NCBI RefSeq assembly: GCF_004151105.1
Contig: NZ_PHRF01000027.1
Coordinates: 335,916 to 399,915, forward strand
Length of the DNA: 64,000 nt
Direction of reading: 5' to 3'
Source: Streptomyces sp. L-9-10
Lineage (GTDB): Bacteria > Actinomycetota > Actinomycetes > Streptomycetales > Streptomycetaceae
Part shown: positions 26,677 to 35,574 of the stretch, piece by piece
Layout: every line of letters begins with the position of its first letter
Numbering within the stretch: position 1 is the first letter of the stretch
Program-made: the position numbers and the translations under genes
Notes under the pieces: model-generated
Databases searched by the model: none
What the model was told of the DNA's origin: nothing
What the model saw: the letters and a program-made list of their open reading frames with translations, nothing else

Positions 26677-27822
26677 TCAGCGCAGTTCCGTCATCGCGCT
26701 GTTGTCGAAGGGCACCAGCTCGTCCGCCCGCCCCTCGATCGTCTTCACCGCCCACTCGGGATCGGCCAGCAGCGCGCGTCCGACGGCCACCAGGTCGAAC
26801 TCGTCCCGCTCCAGCCGGTCGAGCAGCGGGTCGATACCCGCTATCCCCTTCACCTTGCCCTGCTCGACAGCTTCCAGGAACACACTGTCCAGTCCCACGG
26901 AGCCGACGGTGATGGTGGGCCGGCCCGTCAGCTTCTTCGCCCAGCCGGCGAGGTTCAGCTCCGAGCCGTCGAACTCCGGCTCCCAGTAGCGGCGTGTCGA
27001 GGCGTGGAAGACGTCGACGCCCGCCTCGGCCAGCGGGGTGAGCAGACGTTCCAGCTCTTCGGGGGTTTCGGTCAGCTTGGCGGTGTAGTGGTGTGCCTTC
27101 CACTGGGACAGCCGGAAGATGATCGGGAAGGACGGCGACACCGCCGCGCGCGCGGCCGCGACGATCTCGGTGGCGAAGCGGATCCTGGCCGCGTCGTCGC
27201 CGCCGTAGGCGTCGGCGCGCCGGTTCGTACGGGACCAGAGGAACTGGTCGATGAGGTAGCCGTGCGCGCCGTGCAGCTCGATCCCGTCGAAGCCGAGGCG
27301 CTCGGCATCGGCCGCCGCGGCGCCGAAGGCCGCGACCGCCTCGTCGATTTCGGCGAGGCTCATCGCCCGGCCCTCCGGGTTGCCGTCCAGCCCCAGCCCG
27401 GACGGGCTGACCGCCTTCGCCACCGACTCGTCGTCGGTCACCCGGCCGCTGCCCTCCGCCCAGAGCTGCGGAACGATCCGGCCGCCGGCGCGGTGTACGG
27501 CGTCGACGACCCGGGCCCAGCCGGCGAGCGCGTCCTCCCCGTGGAAACGCGGGATCTGCTGCTCGCGCCCGGAGTAGGGGTGGTCGACATGGGTCCCCTC
27601 CGTGATGATCAGCCCCACGCCGCCGGCCGCCCGGCGCGCGTAGTAGTCCGCGACATCGGCGCCCGGGACACCACCGGGCGAGAAGTTGCGCGTCATGGGC
27701 GCCATGGCGATCCGGTTCGGCAGGACCAGGTCCCCGATACTGAAGGAGCGGGAAAGGATCTGTCCCGCCCTGTTCGCCCGCTCGTTCGGTGTCGCTGATG
27801 CCGCCGGTGCCGTCGATGTCAC
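26677..27822 (-). CDS. Old Yellow Enzyme family NADH:flavin oxidoreductase / ene-reductase
   Basis: FMN-containing TIM-barrel enzyme reducing activated C=C bonds or nitro groups. 381 residues from GTG 27822 with GGGAG upstream. Motifs: RIAMAPMTRNFSPGGVP (FMN N-terminal), ITEGTHVDH, IVPQLWAEGSGR, GFDGIELHGAHGYLIDQFLWSRTNRRADAYGG (the H-x-x-H/N plus Tyr region; here HGAHGYL), and TVGSVGL...VAVGRALLADPEW. Transcribed in the same direction as the TetR gene upstream, with a matching 16-bp operator before each gene, consistent with xenobiotic-inducible control. Confidence 0.92.
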   Translation of the reverse strand: MTSTAPAASATPNERANRAGQILSRSFSIGDLVLPNRIAMAPMTRNFSPGGVPGADVADYYARRAAGGVGLIITEGTHVDHPYSGREQQIPRFHGEDALAGWARVVDAVHRAGGRIVPQLWAEGSGRVTDDESVAKAVSPSGLGLDGNPEGRAMSLAEIDEAVAAFGAAAADAERLGFDGIELHGAHGYLIDQFLWSRTNRRADAYGGDDAARIRFATEIVAAARAAVSPSFPIIFRLSQWKAHHYTAKLTETPEELERLLTPLAEAGVDVFHASTRRYWEPEFDGSELNLAGWAKKLTGRPTITVGSVGLDSVFLEAVEQGKVKGIAGIDPLLDRLERDEFDLVAVGRALLADPEWAVKTIEGRADELVPFDNSAMTELR

Positions 27823-27847
27823 GGATGTTCTCCCTCGGATAGCGTGA

Positions 27848-27863
27848 GAGTGGTCAATCACTC
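27848..27863. promoter_or_regulatory. Operator before the OYE gene
   Basis: GAGTGGTCAATCACTC: inverted repeat GAGTG-N6-CACTC, 26-41 bases upstream of the OYE start. It matches the element at 28538-28553 at 13 of 16 positions (one read in reverse orientation). Confidence 0.65.
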
Positions 27864-27911
27864 CCCGCGCTCAACGAGGTGGGGCGGGAGCGTATTCCCG
27901 CTCCCGGAAGT

Positions 27912-28535
27912 TCAGTTGGGTGGGGAAGGGCGACCGTCGCCGGGGCCGGGGCCGTGGTCGCGGCCTGGCCCGTGCCCGTGCCCATGTCCGGAGAGGGTGC
28001 GCGCCCACGGAGCGTCCACGGCCGCCACATCGAGGGCGGCGAGTACGTTGCCGAGCATGCCGTCCGCGAAGAACCCCCGGATACATTCGTCGGAGGCGAG
28101 GGACGCCGCCCGTACGTACTCCACCTGCTTCGCGTAGCAGTCGCGCACGGCCGCGCGGATCGCCGGCTCACTCGCGGCGCAGTTGGCCTGGAGCAGCACC
28201 ATGACCAAGTCCCGCTCCTCGGTGGCCAGTCGACGGAAGGACGACGTCACGGTGGCGAGCACCTCCGCCGGATCGCTGCTCTCCGCGGCGGCCAGAGAGC
28301 GTGACATCCGCTCGCGCACGAGCCATGCGCAGTGGTTGATCAGCGCGACGAACAGGGCTTCCTTGTGCGGGAAGAGCCGGTAGAGATAGGCCTGCGAGAT
28401 ACCGGCGGCCTCCGCGACCTCCGTGGTGCTCGTCCCGTAGTACCCACGGGCCGCGAAGGCGTGCATGGCCGTGCGCAGCACTGTCTCGCGACGCTCGTCC
28501 GCGGTCGACAACCGGCGTCTTCCCGAGGATGACAT
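27912..28535 (-). CDS. TetR/AcrR-family regulator with His/Gly-rich tail
   Basis: 207 residues. HTH at ~14-60 ([51 protein letters not shown]). The ligand domain is of the common TetR type, and the last ~25 residues are [18 protein letters not shown], an unusual His-Gly repeat that could bind metal or simply be low complexity. ATG 28535 chosen; the in-frame TTG at 28547 is within an operator. The operator is immediately next to the start codon, so the message may be leaderless. Likely regulates itself and the OYE gene. Confidence 0.86.
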   Translation of the reverse strand: MSSSGRRRLSTADERRETVLRTAMHAFAARGYYGTSTTEVAEAAGISQAYLYRLFPHKEALFVALINHCAWLVRERMSRSLAAAESSDPAEVLATVTSSFRRLATEERDLVMVLLQANCAASEPAIRAAVRDCYAKQVEYVRAASLASDECIRGFFADGMLGNVLAALDVAAVDAPWARTLSGHGHGHGPGRDHGPGPGDGRPSPPN

Positions 28536-28537
28536 GT

Positions 28538-28553
28538 GAGTAATCAACCACTC
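28538..28553. promoter_or_regulatory. Operator at the tetR start
   Basis: GAGTAATCAACCACTC: inverted repeat (GAGT...ACTC) ending 2 bases before the tetR ATG on the minus strand. It shares its consensus with 27848-27863 (GAGTRRTYRAYYACTC). Confidence 0.65.
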
Positions 28554-28934
28554 TTCCCCTCATCTGTCGATGCCCTCAACGAATTGTCCCCGTGCCCCCT
28601 TCCCGTCGCGTCCCCGCCCCCTCTTTCTCTCCGTCCCTTCCTTCTCTCCGCCCCCGCCTTCTCTCCGTCCCCGTCGCGTCCCCGCCTCTGGGCGGCGAAC
28701 AGGGACCCCCACGATCGGGTGAATGTGACCCGGCGGCGATTGCCCGGCGGAGAGGCCCCGATACGCGGCACGGCCGCCCATCGGCCCAGTCACAGCACGC
28801 CTCCCGGGAATTCCACCGGATCCGGTTCCGATTCTCGCGACGCGCCGGAAGGGAGAAGGTCGCACCGGCCCGGTGAAAGCAACGCCATGCTGCTGCCGAG
28901 TTCACACGGGACTGTTGACCGGAGGAGCGTTACG
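28554..28934. other. Non-coding spacer upstream of ctaD
   Basis: About 380 bases without a credible gene. Bases ~28590-28690 are an almost pure pyrimidine tract on the plus strand. A direct repeat CCGTCGCGTCCCCGCC occurs near 28604 and again near 28671. No clear promoter boxes; GGAGGAG at 28921-28927 is the ctaD ribosome binding site. Confidence 0.6.
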
Positions 28935-30665
28935 GTGACCACGACGGGCACGGAAGAATCGGCCGAGGCCGACGACAGCTACGAGAATGAGCTGCCGGTA
29001 CGGCGCAGGGAGCCGGGCAAAGTCATCGTGGGGTGGCTGACCACCACCGATCATAAGACGATCGGCACGCTGTATCTCCTGACATCGTTCGCGTTCTTCA
29101 TCATGGGCGGGGTGCTGGCGCTCTTCATGCGCGCCGAACTGGGCCGTCCCGGTATTCAGATCATCTCGCACGAACAGTTCAATCAGGCGTTCACGATGCA
29201 CGGCACGATCATGCTGCTGATGTTCGCCACACCCCTGTTCGCCGGATTCACGAACTGGATCATGCCGCTGCAGATCGGCGCACCCGATGTGGCGTTCCCA
29301 CGGCTGAACATCTTCGCGTACTGGCTCTATCTCTTCGGATCTCTCATCGTCGTGGCCGGCTTCATCACGCCGAACGGCGCGGCGGACTTCGGGTGGTTCG
29401 CGTATTCGCCGCTGACGGACGGGGTCCGCTCGCCGGGGGTCGGCGGCGATCTGTGGATCATGGGTCTGGCTTTCTCCGGCTTCGGGACGATCCTCGGCTC
29501 GGTCAACTTCATCACCACGATCATCTGTATGCGCGCGCCCGGCATGACGATGTTCCGCATGCCGATCTTCACCTGGAACGTGCTGCTGACCGCCGTACTG
29601 GTCCTGTTCGCCTTCCCCATTCTGGCCGCCGCGCTGCTCGCGCTGGAGGCGGACCGCAAATTCGGCGCGCATGTCTTCGAAGCGGCCAACGGCGGGGCGC
29701 TGTTGTGGCAGCACCTCTTCTGGTTCTTCGGCCATCCCGAGGTCTACATCATCGCGCTTCCGTTCTTCGGCATCGTCACGGAAATCCTCCCGGTCTTCAG
29801 CCGCAAGCCGGTCTTCGGCTATATCGGTCTGGTAGCGGCGACAGTCGCGATCGCGGGGCTGTCGATCACGGTATGGGCGCACCACATGTTCGTGACCGGT
29901 GGTGTGCTGCTGCCGTTCTTCTCGTTCATGACCTTCCTGATCGCGGTACCGACCGGGGTGAAGTTCTTCAACTGGATCGGCACGATGTGGAAGGGCTCAC
30001 TGTCCTTCGAAACGCCGATGCTCTGGTCGATCGGCTTCCTGGTCACATTCCTCTTCGGCGGCCTGACCGGCATCATCCTGGCGTCGCCGCCGATGGACTT
30101 CCATGTGTCCGACTCCTACTTCGTGGTGGCGCACTTCCACTATGTGGTGTTCGGCACGGTGGTGTTCGCGATGTTCGCCGGATTCCATTTCTGGTGGCCG
30201 AAGTTCACCGGCAAGATGCTGGACGAGCGGCTCGGGAAGATCACATTCTGGACGCTCTTCGCCGGTTTCCACGGCACCTTCCTCGTCCAGCACTGGCTGG
30301 GCGCCGAGGGTATGCCGCGCCGTTACGCGGACTATCTCGCCGCCGACGGTTTCACCGCGCTGAACATGGTCTCCACGATCAGTTCGTTCGTCCTCGGCCT
30401 GTCGATGCTGCCGTTCTTCTACAACGTCTGGAAGACCGCCAAGTACGGCAAGCAGGTCGAGGCCGACGACCCCTGGGGGTACGGACGTTCGCTGGAATGG
30501 GCCACTTCCTGCCCCCCGCCGCGGCACAACTTCATCACCCTGCCGCGTATCCGTTCCGAATCCCCCGCGTTCGATCTGCACTATCCGTCCATCCGGCTGC
30601 TCGACGAGGCGCTGAACAACCCCGCGGCCTCCGCCACCGTGGCACCGGGTGACCGGCAGAAATGA
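28935..30665 (+). CDS. ctaD: Cytochrome c oxidase subunit I (aa3-type)
   Basis: Catalytic membrane subunit of the haem-copper terminal oxidase: reduces O2 and pumps protons. 576 residues, ~12 membrane helices. Haem and copper ligands are all visible: His in [10 protein letters not shown], the His-Tyr crosslink motif [10 protein letters not shown], the CuB pair in WAHHMF and HFHY in [13 protein letters not shown] 28935 is placed 7 bases after GGAGGAG and gives the usual length; an earlier in-frame start exists but reads through non-coding-like sequence. Subunits II and III (ctaC, ctaE) are not here, so this is probably a second, stand-alone copy. Confidence 0.94.
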   Translation: MTTTGTEESAEADDSYENELPVRRREPGKVIVGWLTTTDHKTIGTLYLLTSFAFFIMGGVLALFMRAELGRPGIQIISHEQFNQAFTMHGTIMLLMFATPLFAGFTNWIMPLQIGAPDVAFPRLNIFAYWLYLFGSLIVVAGFITPNGAADFGWFAYSPLTDGVRSPGVGGDLWIMGLAFSGFGTILGSVNFITTIICMRAPGMTMFRMPIFTWNVLLTAVLVLFAFPILAAALLALEADRKFGAHVFEAANGGALLWQHLFWFFGHPEVYIIALPFFGIVTEILPVFSRKPVFGYIGLVAATVAIAGLSITVWAHHMFVTGGVLLPFFSFMTFLIAVPTGVKFFNWIGTMWKGSLSFETPMLWSIGFLVTFLFGGLTGIILASPPMDFHVSDSYFVVAHFHYVVFGTVVFAMFAGFHFWWPKFTGKMLDERLGKITFWTLFAGFHGTFLVQHWLGAEGMPRRYADYLAADGFTALNMVSTISSFVLGLSMLPFFYNVWKTAKYGKQVEADDPWGYGRSLEWATSCPPPRHNFITLPRIRSESPAFDLHYPSIRLLDEALNNPAASATVAPGDRQK

Positions 30666-30728
30666 CGGCCCCTGTCCGGAGACACGGGGTACGGGGTACG
30701 AGGTACGGGGAGAGCTGAGGAGATTGGT

Positions 30729-31070
30729 GTGGAGCCCGACAAGGAGAGCGCCCGCGGTCTCTACCAGATCGAGGGCTATCTGCTCTGGAGCGCGGAGATC
30801 GAGGACGTACGCCGGCAGGCCGCCCGTTTCACCGCGCAGTTGCCCTGGCTGACCACGGCTCAGCGTGAGGACGTGGAGCGGGTCTACACCGCGGACCGGG
30901 CGGCCGCCTCCCGGGCGATGCTCGTACGGATCTCCGATCGCGCAACCGAACTGCGCCGCGAATACACCGCGCGCTACCGGCAGCTCAGAACCCGCACGGT
31001 GGCGGCGGCGGTTGTGGCCGTCGGGGTGGCGAGCGGCGTCTGCGGCGCGGTCACGTATCTGACCCGCTGA
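30729..31070 (+). CDS. Small protein with C-terminal membrane anchor, unknown function
   Basis: 113 residues, GTG 30729 after GAGGAG. Soluble helical, charged N-terminal part (residues 1-88, including a Trp-containing LYQIEGYLLWSAEIEDVRRQAARF segment) and one C-terminal transmembrane helix (VAAAVVAVGVASGVCGAVTY) followed by LTR. It lies 63 bases after ctaD, so the two may be co-transcribed; the spacer contains short GGTACGGG repeats. Not a known oxidase subunit to my knowledge. It also lies just before the CIS locus but is separated from it by 456 bases. Confidence 0.72.
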   Translation: MEPDKESARGLYQIEGYLLWSAEIEDVRRQAARFTAQLPWLTTAQREDVERVYTADRAAASRAMLVRISDRATELRREYTARYRQLRTRTVAAAVVAVGVASGVCGAVTYLTR

Positions 31071-31526
31071 CATAAGCCGCCCAAGCCACACATTCCTCAC
31101 CAACAGGACACAAGGCGGCGCGCCGGACGGATTTCAATTCGGCTTGTTTCTCGCGCAGGGATCGAGCGGTCCTGTGAAGCGGTCGTGAATTCATCTTCAT
31201 ACCCTTCCGGCGACGCCCCTCTGACCACACCCTATTGCCTCCGAACGGCATCGCGGAAAATGATCAGTCGATGACTGAATCACTCTCTTGACCATCCCTT
31301 GACACACAATCCAGACTCGCAAGCGGCACTCATGCATCAGGAGCCACTGACGCATACGCATGCGGCCTTCGCATACGCATGCGGATGGCCCTGCGAGACC
31401 GATATCGCACGGGGTGTGTGACGGGGGAAAAAACGGAGAGCGCGTAGGCCGGTCAGTTCGGTGCGTACGCGCGTTCCCTGCACTTCCTCTCCTCATCTCT
31501 TGGTGCGCGAAGGGAATGGAGGGGGA
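31071..31526. promoter_or_regulatory. Leader/promoter region of the CIS locus
   Basis: 456 bases without a gene and noticeably more AT-rich than its surroundings. It contains an inverted repeat TCAGTC-GAT-GACTGA (31264-31278), two TTGAC-type hexamers (about 31286-31303), a 15-bp direct repeat (31351-31384), GATATC near 31400 and an A6 run near 31429. The strong SD GGAGGGGGA at 31518 belongs to the sheath gene. The -10 box is not clear. Confidence 0.55.
31351..31384. repeat. 15-bp direct repeat upstream of the CIS sheath gene
   Basis: CGCATACGCATGCGG at 31351-31365 and again at 31370-31384, period 19. Each copy contains the palindrome GCATGC. Candidate regulator-binding site for the CIS operon. 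Confidence 0.7.
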
Positions 31527-33377
31527 ATGCCGACGCACATGGGCTATCCCGGCGTATACATCGAAGAGCTTCCCAGCAGCACCCGTACCATCGCCTCGGT
31601 CACCACCTCGGTGACCGCGTTCGTGGGGCACACCCGCCGGGGTCCGCTCAACCAACCCGTGCGGATCACCAGCTTCGCGGACTTCGAGCGCCGCTTCGGC
31701 GGGCTCACCTCCCAGAGCGCGGTCGGCTACGCCGTCCACCAGTTCTTCGGCAACGGCGGCTCCGTCGCGGTGATCGTGCGCGTGGCCAAGGCCGGCACCG
31801 GCGAAGAAGCCTGCGTCACCCTCGAATCCACCGAGGGGCACAGTCAGTGCCCGGTGCTCGAGGTACGCGCCAAGGAACCCGGCGTCTGGGGCTCGGGGCT
31901 GCGGGTGGCCGTCGACCACGACACACCGACCCCGGACAAGACCTTCAACCTCCGGATCCTGGACGCGCGCGGCGGCGCCCGTGAGATCTTCACCGGGCTG
32001 TCGATGGACGCCGGGCACGGACGGTTCGTGGAGACGGTCGTCAACGCCGGTTCCTCCCTCGTCCGTGTGAAGGCCCTGGACGAGGACAGGCCCGACCCCT
32101 CCGGCACTGTCTCCAAGCCCTTCTCGGCGGAACTTCCGAATCTGAACGTCGAGTTGAAGGTCAAGATCGGCGACGTGGAGCGTGAGTTCACCCTCCACGA
32201 CCCCGACCACGACGGCGAGGCGCCGGGCAGTGTCACGGAGCTGGCCCTCCTGCTGGAACGCAAGCTGCGCTCGCTCCCGGACGCCCCGGGCAAGCACACC
32301 TTCGCCGGCGCCGAGGTCACGGCGTTCGGCCGCCGGATCCAGGTCGTCGCCGGGTCCGCCGACCCCGACGACGTGGTGCGGTTCGTCGGCGAGTGCGCCA
32401 ATGACCTGGGTCTCGAGGCCTCGGTCAACCCGCCCGTGTTCCCGCTCCAGGGCGGCAAGGACGGCGATCCGCCCGGACCGCGCGACCTCATCGGCAGCGA
32501 GGCGAGCAAGACCGGTGTGCAGGCGCTGCGCGATGTGGACGACGTCAATCTGCTGGCCCTGCCCGAGCTTTCGGCGTACGAGTCCACCGAGGACATGGTC
32601 ACCGTGCTCTCCGCGGCCGAGCAGCTCTGCCGGGAGCGGCGGATCTTCCTGCTCGTGGACTCGCCGTCCACCTGGGGCAGCGTGGACGCCGCGCGCGCCG
32701 GGATCGGCGCGTTCGAACCCGTACGCAGCGATCACGCCGCGCTGTACTTCCCGCACCTCCAGCTGACGGACCCGCTCACGGGACGGCTGCGCTCCTTCCC
32801 GCCGTCGGGTGCCATCGCCGGGGTCATCGCCCGTACCGACGGAGAGCGCGGGGTCTGGAAGGCGCCGGCCGGGACCGAGGCGCGGCTCGCCGGGGTGCGG
32901 TCGCTGACGGTCAAGCTCACCGACCGGGAGAACGGACTGCTCAATCCGCTGGGCGTGAACTCCCTGCGCACCTTCCCGGTGGTCGGTCCGCTGGTCTGGG
33001 GCGCCCGTACGCTCCAGGGCGCGGACGCGCTCGACAGCGAGTGGAAGTACGTGCCGGTGCGCCGGCTCGCGCTCCATGTCGAGGAGAGTCTCTACCGCGG
33101 TCTGCAATGGGTCGTCTTCGAGCCCAACACCGAGCAGTTGTGGCAGCAGATCCGGCTGAAGGCCTCGGCCTATCTCAACGATCTGTTCCGGCAGGGCGCT
33201 TTCCAGGGCGGCACACCGCGCGAGGCGTACTTCGTCAAGTGTGACAAGGACACCACCACCGAGGCCGATATCGAGCGCGGAGTGGTGAATGTCGTGATCG
33301 GTATCGCGCCGGTCAAGCCCGCGGAATTCGTGATCGTGAAGATCCAGCAGGTGGCCGGGCAGTTCGACCTGTCGTAA
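31527..33377 (+). CDS. cis2: CIS contractile sheath protein
   Basis: Forms the contractile outer sheath of the injection system. 616 residues. The N-terminus PTHMGYPGVYIEELPSSTRTIASVTTSVTAFVGHTRRGP is the standard start of phage/eCIS sheath proteins. The C-terminal conserved sheath domain (WKYVPVRRLALHVEESLYRGLQWVVFEPNTEQLWQQIRLKASAYLNDLFRQGAFQG) carries the inter-subunit linker strands. ATG 31527 follows GGAGGGGGA. A single sheath gene is present, whereas insect-active Afp/PVC systems have several. First gene of the locus. Confidence 0.95.
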   Translation: MPTHMGYPGVYIEELPSSTRTIASVTTSVTAFVGHTRRGPLNQPVRITSFADFERRFGGLTSQSAVGYAVHQFFGNGGSVAVIVRVAKAGTGEEACVTLESTEGHSQCPVLEVRAKEPGVWGSGLRVAVDHDTPTPDKTFNLRILDARGGAREIFTGLSMDAGHGRFVETVVNAGSSLVRVKALDEDRPDPSGTVSKPFSAELPNLNVELKVKIGDVEREFTLHDPDHDGEAPGSVTELALLLERKLRSLPDAPGKHTFAGAEVTAFGRRIQVVAGSADPDDVVRFVGECANDLGLEASVNPPVFPLQGGKDGDPPGPRDLIGSEASKTGVQALRDVDDVNLLALPELSAYESTEDMVTVLSAAEQLCRERRIFLLVDSPSTWGSVDAARAGIGAFEPVRSDHAALYFPHLQLTDPLTGRLRSFPPSGAIAGVIARTDGERGVWKAPAGTEARLAGVRSLTVKLTDRENGLLNPLGVNSLRTFPVVGPLVWGARTLQGADALDSEWKYVPVRRLALHVEESLYRGLQWVVFEPNTEQLWQQIRLKASAYLNDLFRQGAFQGGTPREAYFVKCDKDTTTEADIERGVVNVVIGIAPVKPAEFVIVKIQQVAGQFDLS

Positions 33378-33405
33378 CCGAGGAAAAGGAACACGAAGGA
33401 AACCG

Positions 33406-33930
33406 ATGGCTGAGTTCCAGATCAACGCCCATCGCTTCGACCCCTACAAGAATTTCAAGTTCCTGGTCCTGTGGGACGGTCGAACGGTCGCGGGCGTCAG
33501 CAAGATCAGTCCGCTGAAGCGCACCACCGAAGTGGTCAAACACCGCCACGGCGGCGACCCCAGCTCACCCCGGAAGTCCCCGGGCCGCTCCGAGTTCGAG
33601 GGAGTCACGCTCGAACGCGGCGTCACCCACGACCCGGAGTTCGACCGCTGGGCCAACAAGGTCTGGCAGGTCGGGGCCGGGCTCGGCTCGGAGGTCTCAC
33701 TGCGGGACTTCCGTAAGGACATCATCATCCAGGTCCTCAACGAGGCCGGGCAGGTGGCCGTCTCGCACAAGCTCTACCGGGCCTGGGTGAGCGAGTACCA
33801 GGTGCTCGGCGAGCTGGACGCCAACGCGAACGCCGTCGCCATCCAGAGCGTCAAGCTCGAATGCGAGGGCTGGGAACGGGACTACGAGGTGGAGGAGCCG
33901 GTCGAGCCCTCGTTCACCTATCCGGCCTGA
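33406..33930 (+). CDS. cis1: CIS inner tube protein
   Basis: Hcp/gp19-type protein that stacks into the inner tube. 174 residues, full family length: DPYKNFKFLVLWDGRTVAGVSKISPLKRTTEVVKHRHGGDPSSPRKSPGRSEFEGVTLERGVT is the classic tail-tube N-terminus, and it ends in LECEGWERDYEV. AAGGA-type SD; 28 bases after the sheath gene. Only one tube paralogue is present; the tube-initiator role is likely taken by the protein at 46039. Confidence 0.93.
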   Translation: MAEFQINAHRFDPYKNFKFLVLWDGRTVAGVSKISPLKRTTEVVKHRHGGDPSSPRKSPGRSEFEGVTLERGVTHDPEFDRWANKVWQVGAGLGSEVSLRDFRKDIIIQVLNEAGQVAVSHKLYRAWVSEYQVLGELDANANAVAIQSVKLECEGWERDYEVEEPVEPSFTYPA

Positions 33931-34060
33931 TCCGCGCGAGCCGTACCACGCGTACCACTCGCATCTCACGTACCACTCACACCTCTCGTACGACTCGTAT
34001 CGCTCGTACGACGTACCACCCGCACCAACCCGTAGCACCTGCACAACGGAGGAATGAGCG
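33931..34060. repeat. CGTACCACTC-rich spacer after the tube gene
   Basis: 130 bases with degenerate reiterations of CGTACCACTC / CGTACGACTCGTA (about 33950-34020), ending in GGAGG for the next gene. Could be an mRNA-processing or stability element between the abundant sheath/tube messages and the rest of the operon. Confidence 0.5.
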
Positions 34061-34807
34061 ATGACGCCGACGGGGCCGGCCGAGCTGCTCGCCACCTGGG
34101 AATCCGGGCTGGCGCAGCACGACGCGGGACGGTCCCTGCTGCTGCACCGGGCGGCCCGCCCGGGGGCCGGCACCGACGAGTTGCTGTCGATGCCGGTCGG
34201 CGCGCGGGAGGCGGATCTCTTCGCGCTGCGCCGGGCCCTGTTCGGGGAGCGCATGCAGGTACGCGTCGAGTGCGCGTCGTGCGGAGAGGCGATGGAGTTC
34301 GATCTCGACGCCACGGTGCTGGGCGTCCGGGGGCGGACTCCGGACGGGCCGCTGCGGGTGGCGGAGGACGACTGGGTGGTGGAGTTCCGGCTGCCCACCG
34401 TCGCCGACCTCGCGGCGGCCGGCTCCGCACCGGACGCGGCGGAGGCCCGTCGGCTGCTGGTCGCGCGCTGCGCGCTCTCGGCCGTACGGGGCGGGGAGAC
34501 GGTGCCGCCGGAGCGGCTGGCCGAACTGCTGCCCGCGGATCTGCGACGGCGCCTCTCCGAGACGGCGGCGGAGGCGGATCCGGCGGCCGACGTGACGCTC
34601 AACGTCAGCTGCCCCGAGTGCGGTGGGGTCACCCCCGCCGAACTGGACATCACCTCGTATCTGTGGACCGAACTGGACACCTGGGCCCGGGACTTGCTGC
34701 TCGATGTCCATCTGCTCGCGAGCGCCTACGGGTGGAGCGAGCCGGAGATCCTGGCGCTCAGCCCGCTGCGGCGTCGTTACTACCTGGAGCTGTGTGCCGA
34801 TGCCTGA
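34061..34807 (+). CDS. T4-baseplate-like CIS assembly protein with four-Cys zinc motif
   Basis: 248 residues, ATG 34061 eight bases after GGAGG. It matches the T4 baseplate (gp26/gp51-like) family found in phage-tail-like clusters: LSMPVGAREADLFALRRALFGERMQVRVECASCGEAMEFDLD, then the C-terminal WTELDTWARDLLLDVHLLASAYGWSEPEILALSPLRRRYYLEL. Two CxxC pairs (C71/C74 and C184/C187) probably bind one zinc ion across the fold. Role in baseplate or tail assembly by family. Overlaps the next gene by 8 bases. Confidence 0.83.
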   Translation: MTPTGPAELLATWESGLAQHDAGRSLLLHRAARPGAGTDELLSMPVGAREADLFALRRALFGERMQVRVECASCGEAMEFDLDATVLGVRGRTPDGPLRVAEDDWVVEFRLPTVADLAAAGSAPDAAEARRLLVARCALSAVRGGETVPPERLAELLPADLRRRLSETAAEADPAADVTLNVSCPECGGVTPAELDITSYLWTELDTWARDLLLDVHLLASAYGWSEPEILALSPLRRRYYLELCADA

Positions 34808-35570
34808 CTACTTCGACCGGCTGCTCGCCCGGTACACGCCGGTGCCCGGGGCGGGCGGCGCCGAGGGTGCGGAAGGGATCGCGGGCGCCGAGGGTACCGG
34901 GATCAGGACGCGTGTCCGGCCACGGCTTCCCGGCCCGTACGAGCGGGTCGAGGCGCTGCGGTCCGGCCCGCGGGAGCCCGACGAGCCGGCCGCGCTGATC
35001 CCGTCCGTTTCCCAACCGTCCTCCGGTCCGGCCGAGTTGGTGCGCGAGCGGCGCGAGGTGCGGACGGACCGGCATACGGTCGTACGGACCGAGGCGGTGC
35101 GTCCGGGCGGCGAGCACGAGCGGCCCGCCGGTTCCGCCGCCGCGCCGAGCACGGGACCGCTGTTCCCGCCGCTCTCCCACCGGGCTCCGGGGCCACGACC
35201 GGCGTCGGGCGACAGCCCGCGCACACCGCGAGGGCCCGGGGCCCCCTCGTCATCCGGCACGGAGCGGGCGGCGCCCGCCACCGCGCCGCGCGCCGCCGCC
35301 ACTCCCCCGGCCACCGCCGCACCGCTCAGGCCGCGCGACGCCGGCACCGCCGCCGCCCGGGGCGCCGCGCCGAACGGGGTGGGCCGGCGTGCGCCCAAGC
35401 AGGCCGAGCGCGTCGTCCACGTACAGATCGGCCGGCTCGAAGTGAGCGCGGCGCCACCGCCCGGCGGACATCGCCCCGGCGCCGCCGACCGCCCCGATCA
35501 CACCGGACGGCGCGGGCCCGCGCTGACCCTGGACGACTATCTGTCGCGCGGCGAGAAGAAGAGGAACTGA
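34800..35570 (+). CDS. Disordered linker protein of CIS cluster
   Basis: 256 residues starting MPDYFDRLLARYTP. Long Ala/Pro/Gly/Arg-rich region of low complexity (residues ~20-200), then a conserved-looking C-terminal end: ERVVHVQIGRLEVSA ... ALTLDDYLSRGEKKRN. That C-terminal pattern recurs in proteins at this position of phage-tail-like clusters as I remember them; function unknown, possibly an assembly adaptor. ATG 34800 overlaps the upstream stop, and the stop is 4 bases before the cap gene. Confidence 0.75.
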   Translation: MPDYFDRLLARYTPVPGAGGAEGAEGIAGAEGTGIRTRVRPRLPGPYERVEALRSGPREPDEPAALIPSVSQPSSGPAELVRERREVRTDRHTVVRTEAVRPGGEHERPAGSAAAPSTGPLFPPLSHRAPGPRPASGDSPRTPRGPGAPSSSGTERAAPATAPRAAATPPATAAPLRPRDAGTAAARGAAPNGVGRRAPKQAERVVHVQIGRLEVSAAPPPGGHRPGAADRPDHTGRRGPALTLDDYLSRGEKKRN

Positions 35571-35574
35571 GGCC

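Noticed and set aside
30729..31070. First gene of the CIS locus or CIS membrane anchor
   Set aside because: It follows ctaD closely and is separated from the sheath gene by 456 non-coding bases with its own promoter-like features; the link is not supported.
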